Positions 1 through 12,526 are shown, numbered from the stretch's first letter. The stretch is 64,000 bases of DNA from Spisula solida (GCA_947247005.1 OX365956.1:8700089-8764088), one strand, 5' to 3'. The notes: generated by a model not told the origin, from the sequence alone. Made by a program: numbers and translations.

Positions 1-2050
1 CCAATAGATGTACATTGTACAATGTGCATAAACTAATCACATACTTAAATAAGTTATTTTAGAATAGTTAGGACTTATTATGCACACGGCAACTAATCCT
101 GCAGGTAAATTTTAGGCAACAATTTTAACATTAGATCTGATTTTAAAAACTCGAAAAAAAAAATCTTTTTAAGGCTGATTGATTGTTCCTTTAAAGGTCG
201 GCCGATAATCCTACGTTATACCCCCTAGAGTAGTAGGTACCAGGTAAAATGATGTACTAGTATCTTGTAAATGTCTCATAACTGACTTGATATTGATAAA
301 ATAATGGAAAAGAAGGCTACTATTTTGCGTTTATACTTGTTGCCATTCAATTTCAATAATAGAAATATTACGACTTTGTTTATATAATTGCACGCTTACT
401 TCTGGAAGAAACATTAAATGTTACAGACATAATAAAACTATGTATAACAAAACATTTATATACAAAATGAATTATAAGTAAGAAACAAATAATAAAGAAT
501 ACATTCTATGTAAACTTGGTATTATATATGTGTGTACAACGTTCATACGTACAGATATCCGTGGGGAAATAAAGTCACGATCCATTGTTATATACGATTG
601 TTTCATAGGCAATGGTTAACATTGATTCAAGGTTCATTATCATGGAGGGTAAAAGTGAATGAAAATATAATTTTAATCAAGAAACAAAAACATTTGTATT
701 TTTAAGTGACATGGTCTTTAAACTACAGCATCCGGTCCCGGCCTTGAATTCCATTTCAGTTTGCTATGAGAGGGTGTCATTTAAATATGAGTTTGTCAAG
801 TTTAAATATGAGTAAGGTAGTTTCATTATAGAAAAGCAAATACCTCCTTTGACAACATTATGTTAGGAGTTAGGAAATATAGTTATTGCTGCCCACTGGT
901 TGTTTTTGACTTGTTTTTTCATAACCCAGTGTAGAATACATTTTTTATACAATTTTAATGGTTTTGTCATAATTATGTTGTTTGTTCATAAATGATATTA
1001 ACATACATCAGCAGTAATAAAATTAACATTTTTTATTGAGTGTGAATAATGATGTATTTTATCATAACTGATTGAAAATAACTATAATAATTTTTAAATA
1101 ACGGAGTTGCAATGTTCCGTATGCTAATTAAAATCAATTTCTATAGCATCAAAATAAGCAGCAATTTTGGTAAAAAGGGGGTTTAGTAATATGTAGAATC
1201 ATTATGATTAAAATGATCATACCACAGAGCTCGAATAAATCATAAAAGACTGAGAATATCGGAATTTAAACAACATGAATAATGTCAGTTTACAATTGTA
1301 TGTTTATATACGAGTAGTGCATGTTATACAGTTATTTCTGCAAAGTTGAGTAAATAATGGGCTAATTATCAATAAATGCAGTTGGGTATGCTTTTTGAAG
1401 TCTTAGAGGAATTGGAGACGTGTTTTAAAGCAGCGTGAATGTAAAATATCGATAAAAACAATATGCACTTGGTATGTTCATGAAGCAAGACGTCTAAAAA
1501 TGTTATTGTTCATATGTTTGTCATTAATAAGCAAAGCGTAGCTAAATTTCTGGAATATTCATATGTTGGTATCAGTAGGTTTCGACGGTTGATGATATAT
1601 ACCCCAGTCAGCGGAGAATATTACACTATATTATGCAACGCCTTTATTAGTGGATGGTCGAGGCCGGTTTGGCCTGGTTGCGCACTCGACAAAATAGGTA
1701 TAAGATGTTGTTGTAGCAAGTAATATTGGTGATTCGGTAAAATTCAACAGAAAGGCATTTACATATATTACAAACATTAATAACCCCATTGTTATGAATT
1801 TTCCATTTGGACCATTAACCTGTCATTTTCTTAAATATATATATTTCTTGCTGTTGGCAACGGTGCATTTCTTTGTTGTTGAATTTTAAGATAGAGGAGG
1901 TTACGGTCATAACACCAAGTATGTTCACAAAGTAATTTGAATTAGAGGTAATGTCATGCCTAGGTTAATGAAATAACACTACCTGTATTAAATGTATGAC
2001 AAAATTGTATCCAGTCCACATAGCTGAAATAAGATATGTACCGAGTATTT
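1..2050. other. AT-rich intergenic DNA without recognised feature
   Basis: I see no conserved coding segment, RNA gene or clear repeat here. Reading frames are short (at most about 70 codons), and the composition is AT-rich with homopolymer runs. Confidence 0.5.
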
Positions 2051-3470
2051 AAAGTTCAGGCCTGCCCATGAAAAACCTGTTGGTTGGCGGTTCACTTATA
2101 TATTTATGTTTGCCATATGAACATTGAAATTAATTTTATATTAGTTAACTCGGGCCTGGTTTTGTTCCCTGTTTGGTTGGCGGTTTGCTCTGATATGTTG
2201 TTTTGTCCTCCAGAAGAATTTGAATTGAGAATAATACTATGATAGTTGGCTTTGGGGCCGGTTTTACTTCAATCATCTCGGAAATATATTGAGTATATAT
2301 ATGCTTGATCCATTTTATATTAGTAAAATTCCGAGCCTTATCGTCAATGGTCATGTGAATAATGAAGAAATTGACTATGTGGCACTAAGTTGTTAGTATG
2401 TATTTATCAATCATATTATAATTGTAGGAATGGATAATATTGTAAAGTATTCTATATTTTACATACCCAATTAATTGGTCGAATTGTTAAAAAAGGAAAA
2501 CGGTATGTTGCATTTGCTTATTTCAATATATATGCTTTTGATAGGTGCAGTTTACACAGGTTATCAAAACAAATATTATAATAATAAACAAAACAAATAT
2601 AATTGGATTGAGACCCGCTACCGCAAATGTAGTTGGTTCCTACTTTTGGCGGTTGGCCGTTCTCATTGCATTCAAACTGCCAATGTGGCATACAGCGGAT
2701 CTCAAAACCAATTGAAATTGAACTTGTGCTCTCAATACAGAACAGCATTGCTGTTTTATGCCAACAGTTTGTTGTAATTAAAGACCACTGTTTCCCAGGG
2801 TCCACTACTTGTGTATCAATTTGAACATTTGGGGCCAATGCTTTTATATGTATTTACTTCGGGAGCTAGCCAATTTATACCAATTTGATCTGTAGCTCAC
2901 TCTTGTAATAGCCTACTCTGAAATAGAAATAATATTTATACATGTACGAGTATTAAGGGCTCTGGGGCCGACTCATTTATTTATTTCAAACCGAATTGGT
3001 TGTCGGCTCACTCTTTTATTTTAGCCCACTCGACATTTTAAGTTAGATAAATGCGAGTATTTAGCGCTCTGGGGCCACTCTATTTATTTATTTCAAACCT
3101 ACTTGGTTCGTGGCTCACTCTTTTATTTTAGCGCACTCGACATTTTAAGTTAGATATATGCGAGTATTTAGGGCTCGGGGCCTGCCCATTTCAAACCTAT
3201 TTGGTTGGCGGCTCACTTTTGTATTTAGCCCACTCGACATATTTAATAAGATATATACGAGTATTTAGGGCTCTGGGGCCACTCTATTTATTTGAAACCT
3301 ACTTGGTTCGTGGCTCACTCTTTTATTTTAGCCCACTCGAAATCATAAACCGAGTTTTAGGGCCCGGGGCCTGCCCATTACAAACCTTATTGGTTGGCGG
3401 CTCACTCTTATCAAAAATATTTGCCCACTCGGAAATTTATTTTGCCCCGCCGAATTGGGGGGCAAATTAA
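2050..3470. repeat. degenerate ~100-bp tandem repeat region
   Basis: Successive units share the landmarks 'ggctctggggcc', 'atttatttcaaacc', 'ttggttggcggctcact', 'tagcccactcga' and 'gcgagtattta'. Five good units lie at about 2958-3445. Older, more diverged units with 'ttggttggcggtt' occur back to about 2060. Short open frames across the units come from the repeat itself and resemble no known protein. The best units also lie inside the duplicated 1.1-kb block at 2688-3813. Confidence 0.7.
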
Positions 3471-3813
3471 GTATTTATATATTTGCTTGATCTGAAATTT
3501 GAAACACTATGATTATATTGGAGGCTATTACTATTTGATGAATTAATTAATTTGGAGCTAACTCATTATGCTAATTACTCGGCAGCTCACGCGTATTTGC
3601 ATTAGCCCAATTTGTTACATGTCAAATGCATTCGGTCGCGCCCATATCATGCCAAACCCTAAATGTGGTAACTATGAAAATAAATTTATTTAAGAACTGC
3701 TGTCTTATTGATTACTTTCTACGAACGATGATTGTTTGTGGAAATGTAAGGCTAAATATATGTCTCTATTGTCTGGCAAACAATCATCGTTCTCTATGTT
3801 ATTCCAGGATAAT
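2688..3813 (+). repeat. 1.1-kb direct repeat, copy 1
   Basis: Positions 2688-3813 reappear at 4298-5423 at a constant offset of 1610 bp with only a few substitutions (for example near 2972 versus 4582). The copies are separated by 484 bp of unrelated sequence. LTRs were considered, but the ends are not TG...CA and the 484-bp spacer is too short for gag-pol, so a recent segmental duplication or amplified non-autonomous repeat is more likely. A 16-bp inverted repeat (3723-3738 with 3777-3792) lies 21 bp from the right edge. Confidence 0.85.
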
Positions 3814-4297
3814 AAAGACTATGGTTTACCTATAGTCGACGTTATCCGGGGTGACATAGATTTTAGCGGCTTCATGCCGCCCTTGAAAATATAAAACATT
3901 TAGTACCCGTATACCTTACAGTATTTCTCACGGCGTTTGGATATTATGCATCACTTTTTGCTTTGACCAAAGCCTCGTGCATCACTTTTGGTCAAAACGT
4001 TGGAGACACAAGGTTGGTTGTTATTTCAGCTCGGGTTATTTTAAATGATTTATTTATTTCCCACCCACCCGCCCTTAACATAATTATTACAATTAAAATA
4101 ACATATGTGTTTTGAACAGTTATGTAATTATTTATTATATATTTCAGTTACTAGGATTTGTACATGGACGATATACTTCATACATACGAGGGATTACATT
4201 ATGTTTATTAGCTACGGAACCAAAGACTTGTTATAATTATTGAATGTGAAACTAATAGTTGTTATATGAAGAGAGAATTCGGTGCGACCGAAGATAG
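3814..4297. other. unique spacer between the 1.1-kb repeats
   Basis: This 484-bp AT-rich stretch has no recognisable gene and shows no similarity to its flanking duplicates. Confidence 0.5.
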
Positions 4298-5423
4298 GCA
4301 TACAGCGGATCTCAAAACCAATTGAAATTGAACTTGTGCTCTCATTACAGAACAGCATTGCTGTTTTATGCCAACAGTTTGTTGTAATTAAAGACCACTG
4401 TTTCCCAGGGTCCACTACTTGTGTATCAATTTGAACATTTGGGGCCAATGCTTTTATATGTATTTACTTCGGGAGCTAGCCAATTTATACCAATTTGATC
4501 TGTAGCTCACTCTTGTAATAGCCTACTCTGAAATAGAAATAATATTTATACATGTACGAGTATTAAGGGCTCTGGGGCCGACTGATTTATTTATTTCAAA
4601 CCGAATTGGTTGTCGGCTCACTCTTTTATTTTAGCCCACTCGACATTTTAAGTTAGATAAATGCGAGTATTTAGCGCTCTGGGGCCACTCTATTTATTTA
4701 TTTCAAACCTACTTGGTTCGTGGCTCACTCTTTTATTTTAGCGCACTCGACATTTTAAGTTAAATATATGCGAGTATTAAGGGCTCGGGGCCTGCCCATT
4801 TCAAACCTATTTGGTTGGCGGCTCACTTTTGTATTTAGCCCACTCGACATATTTAATAAGATATATACGAGTATTTAGGGCTCTGGGGCCACTCTATTTA
4901 TTTGAAACCTACTTGGTTCGTGGCTCACTCTTTTATTTTAGCCCACTCGAAATCATAAACCGAGTTTTAGGGCCCGGGGCCTGCCCATTACAAACCTTAT
5001 TGGTTGGCGGCTCACTCTTATCAAAAATATTTGCCCACTCGGAAATTTATTTTGCCCCGCCGAATTGGGGGGCAAATTAAGTATTTATATATTTGCTTGA
5101 TCTGAAATTTGAAACACTATGATTATATTGGAGGCTATTACTATTTGATGAATTAATTAATTTGGAGCTAACTCATTATGCTAATTACTCGGCAGCTCAC
5201 GCGTATTTGCATTAGCCCAATTTGTTACATGTCAAATGCATTCGGTCGCGCCCATATCATGCCAAACCCTAAATGTGGTAACTATGAAAATAAATTTATT
5301 TAAGAACTGCTGTCTTATTGATTACTTTCTACGAACGATGATTGTTTGTGGAAATGTAAGGCTAAATATATGTCTCTATTGTCTGGCAAACAATCATCGT
5401 TCTCTATGTTATTCCAGGATAAC
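4298..5423 (+). repeat. 1.1-kb direct repeat, copy 2
   Basis: Near-identical partner of 2688-3813, at offset 1610. It starts at 'ggcatacag' and stops after 'ccaggataa', and homology ends sharply on both sides. It contains the same five ~100-bp subunits and the same terminal stem-loop (arms near 5333-5348 and 5387-5402). Confidence 0.85.
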
Positions 5424-6060
5424 GAAGTTTTATGTTAACTGATCCACTAATATCTTTGCAATAATCATACTCTCTATTTTTGATTATTAAAATAAAGGTT
5501 TTATTTGAAGAAATATAAAGAATGTAGCATAAACATCATCAAAATTATAGTTTGACTTTATTAAATGCATCGAAACACAACCAACCAATTCAATAATAAA
5601 GCACAGATTGTTTGTACAGTGTAATATCCTACCGTATATTATAACGGTCACGCACTCAGGAAAGTCGAGGACGAGTTACCCATGTGAATACCAAATCTCT
5701 ACTCGACCTTCACTAACTCGACCGTCACTCCAGCTACACTTGAGGCTACCTTAGGTTAGTGTAAGTCGAGTTGGAGTGGAGGACCGACATGTGAATATGG
5801 GCCTTAGTGTTGGCTCTGCCTTGAATAATTAAAACCCCAAGAAGCACGAGATGCATGTGCCTGTAAATCGGTCATTACATGGACAATACTTGGCGCGAAA
5901 TAGACGCGTTGAATGGTCAAATAGACGGTCACATTTTATTAGGTGTGTTTAACTATAAACTGTGTGTATTTAAACATAAAGTCGGTGAATTGTGAACTCT
6001 ATTGATACCCCCGTTCAAATAAATGGTTAATACTACACGCCGTCTCTAAAGCTGCATTTG
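5424..6060. other. intergenic, short imperfect hairpin only
   Basis: The only structure is an imperfect inverted pair around 5698-5780: 'ctcgaccttcactaac' against the complement of 'gttagtgtaagtcgag'. It may be a small MITE remnant. Confidence 0.35.
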
Positions 6061-6064
6061 TATC

Positions 6065-6586
6065 GATGGGTGAAACCACAGGTAACTGTATCATTAATAA
6101 AGAGAAAACCAAAACATGTTGTTTTTATAAAATTTATAATATACAGTCACTGAGGTGCATTTTGTTTTAACAAACATTTCTTTGATACTGATGTTATATT
6201 AAATAGTTTAACATATTAATCAGAAACTAGAGTGATTCGTCTTTAATTTGTTATCAATATATCAAAACCCGTCATTTAATAACAAAATAAACACAGTTTT
6301 TTTGTTTAGAATAGCACTGTCGTTTTCATTTGAAGCACCTCAGTGATTGACTGGACACCGTAATATACATTTTAGGGTACATGTATAACTTTTTAGCGAT
6401 ATAGTTAACAATGTTGTCCATGAATGTAATTACTTTACGAAGATACCGAAAGCGAATTTTTGTTTTCAGTACTATGAAAATCTGACCCCATTAGTACAAA
6501 TGCACCTCTCTAAGATAACATAAAATTTATGATAATTGTTTTACTCTTTATCAATGAAACAGTAACCTGTGGTTGAAACATGGATG
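6065..6586. mobile_element. foldback (MITE-like) element
   Basis: The left edge ('ccacaggtaactgtatcatt') is the inverted, slightly diverged counterpart of the right edge ('aatgaaacagtaacctgtgg'). Further pairing lies inside: 'actgaggtgca' near 6150 against 'gcacctcagt' near 6335. No coding sequence is visible. The transposon superfamily cannot be assigned and the exact ends are uncertain by about 10 bp. Confidence 0.5.
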
Positions 6587-6839
6587 ACCAAAAGAACAGG
6601 GTGTTATTTGCATATACATGAAGTTCACGATTAGGCGTGGTCTATTTGCGCATGTGCAGTGACCTCATTTTACTTCTTGGTGAAGACAAATTAATTCGAA
6701 AAATAGAACGTTCTTCATGGATTAGACGACGAAAATTGAGTCCGCTGATTGGTCGAAAAAGTCGTGCAAACACGAAATATACGTATAGATCGATTTTGAT
6801 TAGATCCGAATCCCACGAAAATATGTTTCAATTTTGTTG

Positions 6840-7995
6840 TATAGGATAGAAAACGAGTGGGGCCGTCTATATATAGACGGACCCACGGACTCACGGATAC
6901 CATGAGGTATGTTATACTTAGCACAATTAAAAGCACAGCATTTTTAAAATCAAATACGAAATAAACGTGTTTATTCTATATTTTGGTATGAAAGTTAGAT
7001 ACTCTCTCGGCGAGCAGCTAAGAAGGAGTATTTTGTGACAAATTTACATACAGGTCAGTGGTAGAACATCCACGATCTCGATAGCCGCATGGGACAGGAT
7101 CAGCAAATGTTCCTCTCTCAAGTGCCAAAATTTGTTTTAGTCATACAATATCGATTATCATCCGTGCTCATTGCACCAGTCCATCAATACCGAAGATGAC
7201 ACAAATAGACCACTAAGGAATTACCTTACAACAAGATAATATTAAGTCAGACAGGGAAGACAGCACCAGCCGAGCACATAAAACTTAAAAAACACACGAG
7301 GCACAATGCCCACATGAACAAGCCCAGCACAGAAAACATAAATAAAAAACATACAGGGCACAATGCCCAACTATACAAGTTATGATCCTCCCATGTCCAA
7401 GCTGTCAAAATCTAAATGAACCTGTTTCAACAATCAAAAAGCTGAATGCACAAGTTGAATGACCTAGTTCCAACAGTAAAATGGCTCCTTTATTTTCGTT
7501 ACTATATATATATCAAGTGATAGAAAGCGTCATATAAGTGTAAAAAAGAGACCCACTTAAAAACACTGATGCATTTATATAATTGAATAATATTACACCA
7601 GTTTCTGAATGCATATAGAAAGAAACCTATACAGTTGTATTATTTTAGACTGTATAAAACACAGTCGTTCTTGTGGATTAACATGTTTGTAATTTTCAGA
7701 ATCGACGGGAAAAACCGGTATAGCTAATAATTGCTGTTAATTTTCCATCCGTGTGTATTTTGTATTCATTTCTGTTAGTAACGATAAACTGTATATGTGC
7801 GGCGTTTATAAATGTGCTCAGTATATACATAATCCTGTTGATTGAGCACGATTTTCTTGAATTGAATGGACGATTTTCTCGATCTAAATGAACGTTTTTC
7901 TCGATTTAATAGACTATTTTAAAACGCCGTCTCTGTGATATTTACCACGGCAATACAAGGCGCTGATTGGCTGACAACGACTAACCATGGTCTAA
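6840..7995 (+). repeat. repeat block A, empty-site copy
   Basis: This block recurs in inverted orientation at 39327-41922 plus 45134-45316. Here it is continuous. In the other copy it is interrupted by a 1.57-kb element (39975-41544) and a 3.2-kb element (41923-45133). The corresponding uninterrupted positions here are the A-run near 7342-7347 and 'gaaataaacgtgtttattc' near 6957-6975. No protein is encoded. It is probably a fragment of a larger non-autonomous transposon. Confidence 0.85.
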
Positions 7996-7999
7996 CTGT

Positions 8000-9020
8000 A
8001 TATGTACAAAGCCCGTGTTAAACGTGTACGTTATGACAGCTAATCAACGTAATATAGGTTTTCCAGTAAGTTCGGAATACACACACGATCGAAATAAATG
8101 TAAATGAAACATATATTGAATTGACACAATTTTATTGATAAATTAAAAAAACACTTTAAATTATACATGTAATCTCTTTAAATAACATGAAACCATGAAA
8201 TCAAAAAATGAGCGAATTGTGGATTCGGACCACCGAATTTTGTGTTAGACATTCTGAACGTTGCAGACTGCATTAAGCTGTAATTCAATTACAAACATGC
8301 ATCTGTAAGTATCATACCCTAAATAATGATCTCCGAACGTACTACTTCATAGTCTATCCGCTCAATGGACTTGTCAGGTAGGTCATGGCCCAGGGTTCAA
8401 AATTGAGCTATATAATATCCTTACGGCACAAAAAAACTGATCCTAGCGACCTAGTTGTTTTATTTCACGAGCCGCCAGTAGACCCGTTTCCCGTTACGAT
8501 ATATTTCTTAAAGTGAAAGGCTGGTACATGTAGATATCCATTTCGAAGTCTGCGATTCGGGCGTTAAAGGTGCTACCTCACAGATTGGGCTAAAAATTTT
8601 GTATATCGGGATTTTCCAATTTAACCAAGTATTGATGTAATAGAAAGCCACTGGCGGTTGCTTTATGAAGGATTTGGTGCAAATAAGCAATCTTAACCAC
8701 TCTCGATATCGCACACAGAGTATTTTGTTCTTGAAAAAAAACCTGCTAAGTTTCCTTCCAACATGCTTCGTGAATAATGTTACTCACATGTGATCAAACT
8801 GTAACATCAACAAACTACAACGTAAACAGTGAGGTATTTGGTTCATTTTTCGATTTGTTTTCATCAAATGCGAACAAATATCAGGCGATTTAAGTAATAG
8901 CAGTATTAATTCTATAGGGTATTAATACCCTTATAGAATTTTTGATGTAAAAACATTTTAAATAACTGCAAAATGCCGAAGTTTTTAAGATATTTTAGAT
9001 GTCAGCGGGGTAGTTTATGT
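8000..9020. other. intergenic, no gene seen
   Basis: There is no convincing coding sequence. One short near-perfect palindrome is centred near 8923 ('tagggtattaatacccttat'). Confidence 0.4.
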
Positions 9021-9026
9021 GATATA

Positions 9027-9652
9027 CGTGGGCTGATCCAAAAGTAATGTCACTGGTGCTGTGAAATCGTGCATGGTTTAAATAAAAGAACGCAATTTTA
9101 CACACATCTACGTTAATTTATTTCCAATATGATCGCCAAATTTTACAATAATGCAATTATTTGTTATTGAGATATACGTGTACATAGGAAGCCTATTAAC
9201 GGACATCGCCGTAAGCAAATGACGTGATCGACGTCGTAAACAAAAGTTGCGTTTCTTACATCATTCGTTTTCAAAGTATCGTCATTGATGTTTCATACAG
9301 CGCTCATGTCTGCTCATCCATTTTTTAAACACATTTACTTACCAGAGTATTTATGTAGTGAGGAAAAGACATTGTTACAGGCATGTCTTGATTCAGGGTC
9401 ATAGACATACACCCATGTCTCATCAACTGTAATTATAAGCTGGCAAAATAACGTCATTTTCGTGTGCGGCGACGTGACGCCAGTGGTATATTTTGAGTGT
9501 CTATATAATGCTATTTTAATATTCAAACAAAATGAAACGAATGATATTAATCCGAATTGAATTACTTCTCATTTTGATATAAATTTTATTGACGTACGCC
9601 AACAAATAAACTCACCAGTGGAACAGTGACATTTCTTTTGGATCTACCCACG
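9027..9652 (-). mobile_element. mariner-like element, internally deleted relic
   Basis: The termini are inverted repeats: 'CGTGGGCTGATCCAAAAG' at the left, and 'CGTGGGTAGATCCAAAAG' when the right end is read inward. Each is flanked by TA (9025-9026 and 9653-9654), the Tc1/mariner target duplication. On the minus strand around 9390-9470 the frame reads ITVDETWVYVYDPESR. This matches the mariner catalytic block TGDETWV.HYDPE, including the first catalytic aspartate. At 626 bp the element is about half a full mariner, so it is internally deleted and inactive. Confidence 0.8.
9335..9526 (-). pseudogene. mariner transposase fragment
   Basis: A 63-codon open stretch retains the DETWV and YDPES motifs of mariner transposases. 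This is the first acid of the D,D(34)D triad. The DNA-binding N-terminus and the remaining catalytic aspartates are not readable. It lies between the TIRs of the 9027-9652 element, with the gene pointing left. It is a dead fragment. Confidence 0.75.
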
Positions 9653-9659
9653 TACATGC

Positions 9660-10257
9660 AACAATACCACGCGAATATTTGACAATTTTTTTATTTTTGC
9701 AATACACCAATATGTGCAGTCCCTTTAAGATGATTTTATTGGCGGTAAACATTCAGTAGGAGGAAGGTTCAATCATGTGGCACATGTGGCTAAAATGAAC
9801 AGGACATGGTACTAAAAACGTTCGGAGAATGATGCTTGTGAAGCAAAGGCAATATCCGTCTTGTTTGGGTATACTGTTGATGTGACGATCAATAATGTAA
9901 TAAATGAAAAATTAGCTAGTTTGAAATTCCATAGATCAAATCCATGAAACAGCTAACCATGCATGTAAATAGTACAAACCTCTATCGCTGGCTTAGAATG
10001 AGAAGGTCGAACTTATAACATACATATTTGAAATCTGCATCACAATGCGATTCTTATAAGCCTATTTTAATGAAAATCGGAACTGGTCATGTTGACCTAA
10101 CTGAAGTTGAAAAAGCTTGTTTTTCCATACGTAAATGAGCAGGTTTCAGACAGTTTTTTCTTGTTTTCTCAAAATATCGATTTTGTACCTACGACCCTTC
10201 ATTCTAAGCTAGCGATATGTTTGTATACACACACTAGTTTTAGTCTGTATACGTAGA
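9660..10257. other. 3' flank of BTB gene 1
   Basis: This is non-coding sequence downstream of the minus-strand BTB gene. An ATTAAA-type poly(A) signal is possible on the minus strand at 10071-10066, about 190 nt past the stop. The evidence is weak. Confidence 0.3.
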
Positions 10258-11425
10258 TTATGAATCTGATACATCTTCTGTTTCTTCTGTGTCTGCTGAC
10301 TCAATATCCGGATCTTCTGTTTCATCTCGGAAAGAACAATTCCGAATACCAATTTCATTTATACCAATCATACATGCCTTTGATTGAGAGATTGAAAGTA
10401 CTGCTGAATCACTAGCTATGAGTAATGATCCGTAAGTACCATCAAGTAAAACGTTGGGATCCGTGCAGATTGGCTCTATTTTAATTCTAAGGTCAAACGG
10501 AGAATCTCGTTTCTTCAGTAATACTGGTGTATCAAACACTACTTTAGATGATTCATCTGGCAATTGACGTATATTTGAACGATGTTTAAGATTGATCTTA
10601 TCTATCGTTACTTCAACTGACAGTAATACATTATGATTGAAATATTGTCCTTCTGTAAAATGTGAAAATCCACCCGACTTTACATAATTGTATACGGCAA
10701 GCGGCTTATTGTACAGTTTATACATACGGAAAAAAGGAATTTTGATACATTCCAAATAACAATCTTTTGCAATCTTAAGTTGCATTTCTTGCACTATGTT
10801 TGTACTTCGCTTGCTTTCAGCATTTGATGAAACAGTCACTGATTCTGCTAAAGGTATACGCGGTACGTTGGATACAACATTCACCTGAGGTTGGCGTTCT
10901 ACATCGCAATCCACAATATCTACATATTCATTAGCTGATAACAAACCTTTCCGCTTGATGCATTCAAGTAGCTTTACCGCAGGCAATGTTGACAGTCGAA
11001 GGTGATAAAATGCCTCTCCAATACTATTGCGAATATTGGTTCCTTTAACTTCCTTTCCTGCCTCAGCCAATTTTAATTTCGCCCATTCTTCAACTCTTTG
11101 AAATATAACATCTTCATCAGCAAAGAACGTATCACCTTTCAGTATGTATGTCAGACATTCGTTTGATACTTTCATGAAACCATCTGTCTGCATCACATTT
11201 ATGACGTTCCTGTCAATGAAGTCACAGCATGCATCTCGAAGTGTGTGCGTATTATATTTCAGTGCGCAATCAAGACTTTTACAAACGTTGTTCACTGTTA
11301 TATTGGTGTGTAAGAACTGTGCACACTGACCTACCAGACTCGTTATCTGATACATATGTGCCATTTGCATTAAATCGATGGCATCGTCAACACTTGTCAA
11401 ATTGGCATCGTCATTATACATAAAC
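10258..11425 (-). CDS. BTB-BACK protein 1, exon 2
   Basis: This is the second coding exon of a 512-aa protein. The acceptor is '...tttttcag' followed by G TTT ATG TAT. The exon completes an Arg codon split AG|G, so the joined reading is MMLR-FMYND, a typical BTB helix. It encodes the end of the BTB fold (A..LMQMAHMYQI), a BACK domain (about residues 168-270, with CKSLDCALKY, RVEEWAK, AFYHLRLSTLP) and a ~160-residue C-terminal beta-rich region (FDTPVLLKKRDSPFDLRIKIEP). That region looks like a divergent PHR domain of BTBD1/2/3/6-type proteins. The protein ends in an acidic tail (ESADTEETEDVSDS). By family it is a likely adaptor for CUL3 ubiquitin ligase. The PHR call is inference. It is paralogous to the gene at 50-54 kb. 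Confidence 0.85.
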
Positions 11426-12155
11426 CTGAAAAAGAAGATCGTAATATTTTGTAAAAGGCTTCTTTCTGCCGAAATGTCATTAATAAAGGAGTAACTATGC
11501 TAGTATAAACTTACTAATAAGTGGAATAAAATTGTACACGAAAATTGTAAGAACTCAGTTATATCACCTGACTGTACAGTGTTGCTGTTGCATGTTTTGA
11601 AGTTTGTTGCTTAGATATGTTCTTTTCAACTGGCTCTTGTACCGTGCGAGTTTGATTGACTGGGTTTTCGTGCTTTTGTAAATGTTCGGTTTCATTTTTC
11701 TTGTTCATATTGGTAATGGTGACTTGTGCTTGGAGATCGGAAGGTACGCTCGTCAAACGTCAACGATAATAGTATTCAAACAAGTCATCAACTATCGATA
11801 ATCGTCATGTTGTCCGGAGTCACCTTCATACAGAGTCACATCTATAGCATTTTGTACACTGTTCAATTGTGTGGCTATCGTGTTATGCCGTTTCCGTTGA
11901 GCGCTGTCTTACCTGGCGGGTTTATTATTATCTTTTTTATAAGACACAAGTCGCATTTAATCAAATATATTTTCCATATTATATTACATTGTTAGCAATG
12001 GGCATTTTCTTACGGATCTATGTGGGAAATATTTTTGCGTATTTGAATATTTCATACACTTAGGCTGCTTTATACAATGTACGCATTCTAAGGTTTTGTT
12101 CAAAATAGACTTATGGCCGTTATGCATGAACTAAGAAAATGCCTACCGTACGCAC
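11426..12155 (-). other. intron of BTB gene 1
   Basis: This 730-bp phase-2 intron starts GTGCGT and ends TTTTTCAG on the minus strand. It holds a 65-codon open stretch (11756-11559) with no recognisable domain and no counterpart in the paralogue. I treat that as chance. Confidence 0.8.
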
Positions 12156-12526
12156 CTTAGCATCATATCAAATATGTCAGGATCTGTGTCGGGAAAGTTA
12201 TATTCCGTCTTTCCATCACTACAAGGTCCAAACAACATAGCTTCAAAAACTGGACTCCTGGCTGCTAGAATGATTTTATGAGCCCTTATACTGTTTTCTT
12301 GGTTTCCACATTTGACGACCATATCTGTCCAGCGATTGTTTTGGTACACGTTTAGTAAGCATTCGTTGAGACTACATTCAATTTGCCAATCCCTTGATGG
12401 AACCTTTGTGACATTTGCCAGCTCAACTGTTTCTTCTTCTTCCTTTGTTAGACAATCATTTCCAGGTACTTCTTTGGTCATTTGTGAATCGTCTTCATTT
12501 CCTTTCACGTTTGTTTGGTGTGACAT
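12156..12526 (-). CDS. BTB-BACK protein 1, exon 1
   Basis: First coding exon (residues 1-124), from ATG at 12526 to the donor AG|GTGCGT. Residues 1-48 are polar and acidic. They contain one stretch, EEETVELANVTKVPSRDWQ, that aligns with the 23-residue repeat unit of the paralogue at 50 kb. The BTB domain starts at about residue 52 (NECLLNVY..NRWTDM), with the hallmark HKIILAARSPVF at residues 83-94. Twenty-two bases upstream of the ATG is a plausible acceptor (...TTTTAG|GTAAC, exon start 12548), which the paralogue also has, so a 5'-UTR intron is likely. By family, BTB mediates dimerisation and CUL3 binding. Confidence 0.85.

Noticed and set aside
3201..3470. 89-aa protein, also at 4811-5080
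   Set aside because: The frame is produced by ~100-bp satellite units and is identical only because the DNA block is duplicated.
2688..5423. LTR retrotransposon with 1.1-kb LTRs
   Set aside because: The ends are not TG...CA, no primer-binding site or polypurine tract is seen, and the 484-bp interior has no gag-pol.
11559..11756. 65-aa frame in the BTB gene 1 intron as an extra exon
   Set aside because: It has no counterpart in the paralogue, and the flanking exons join in frame without it.
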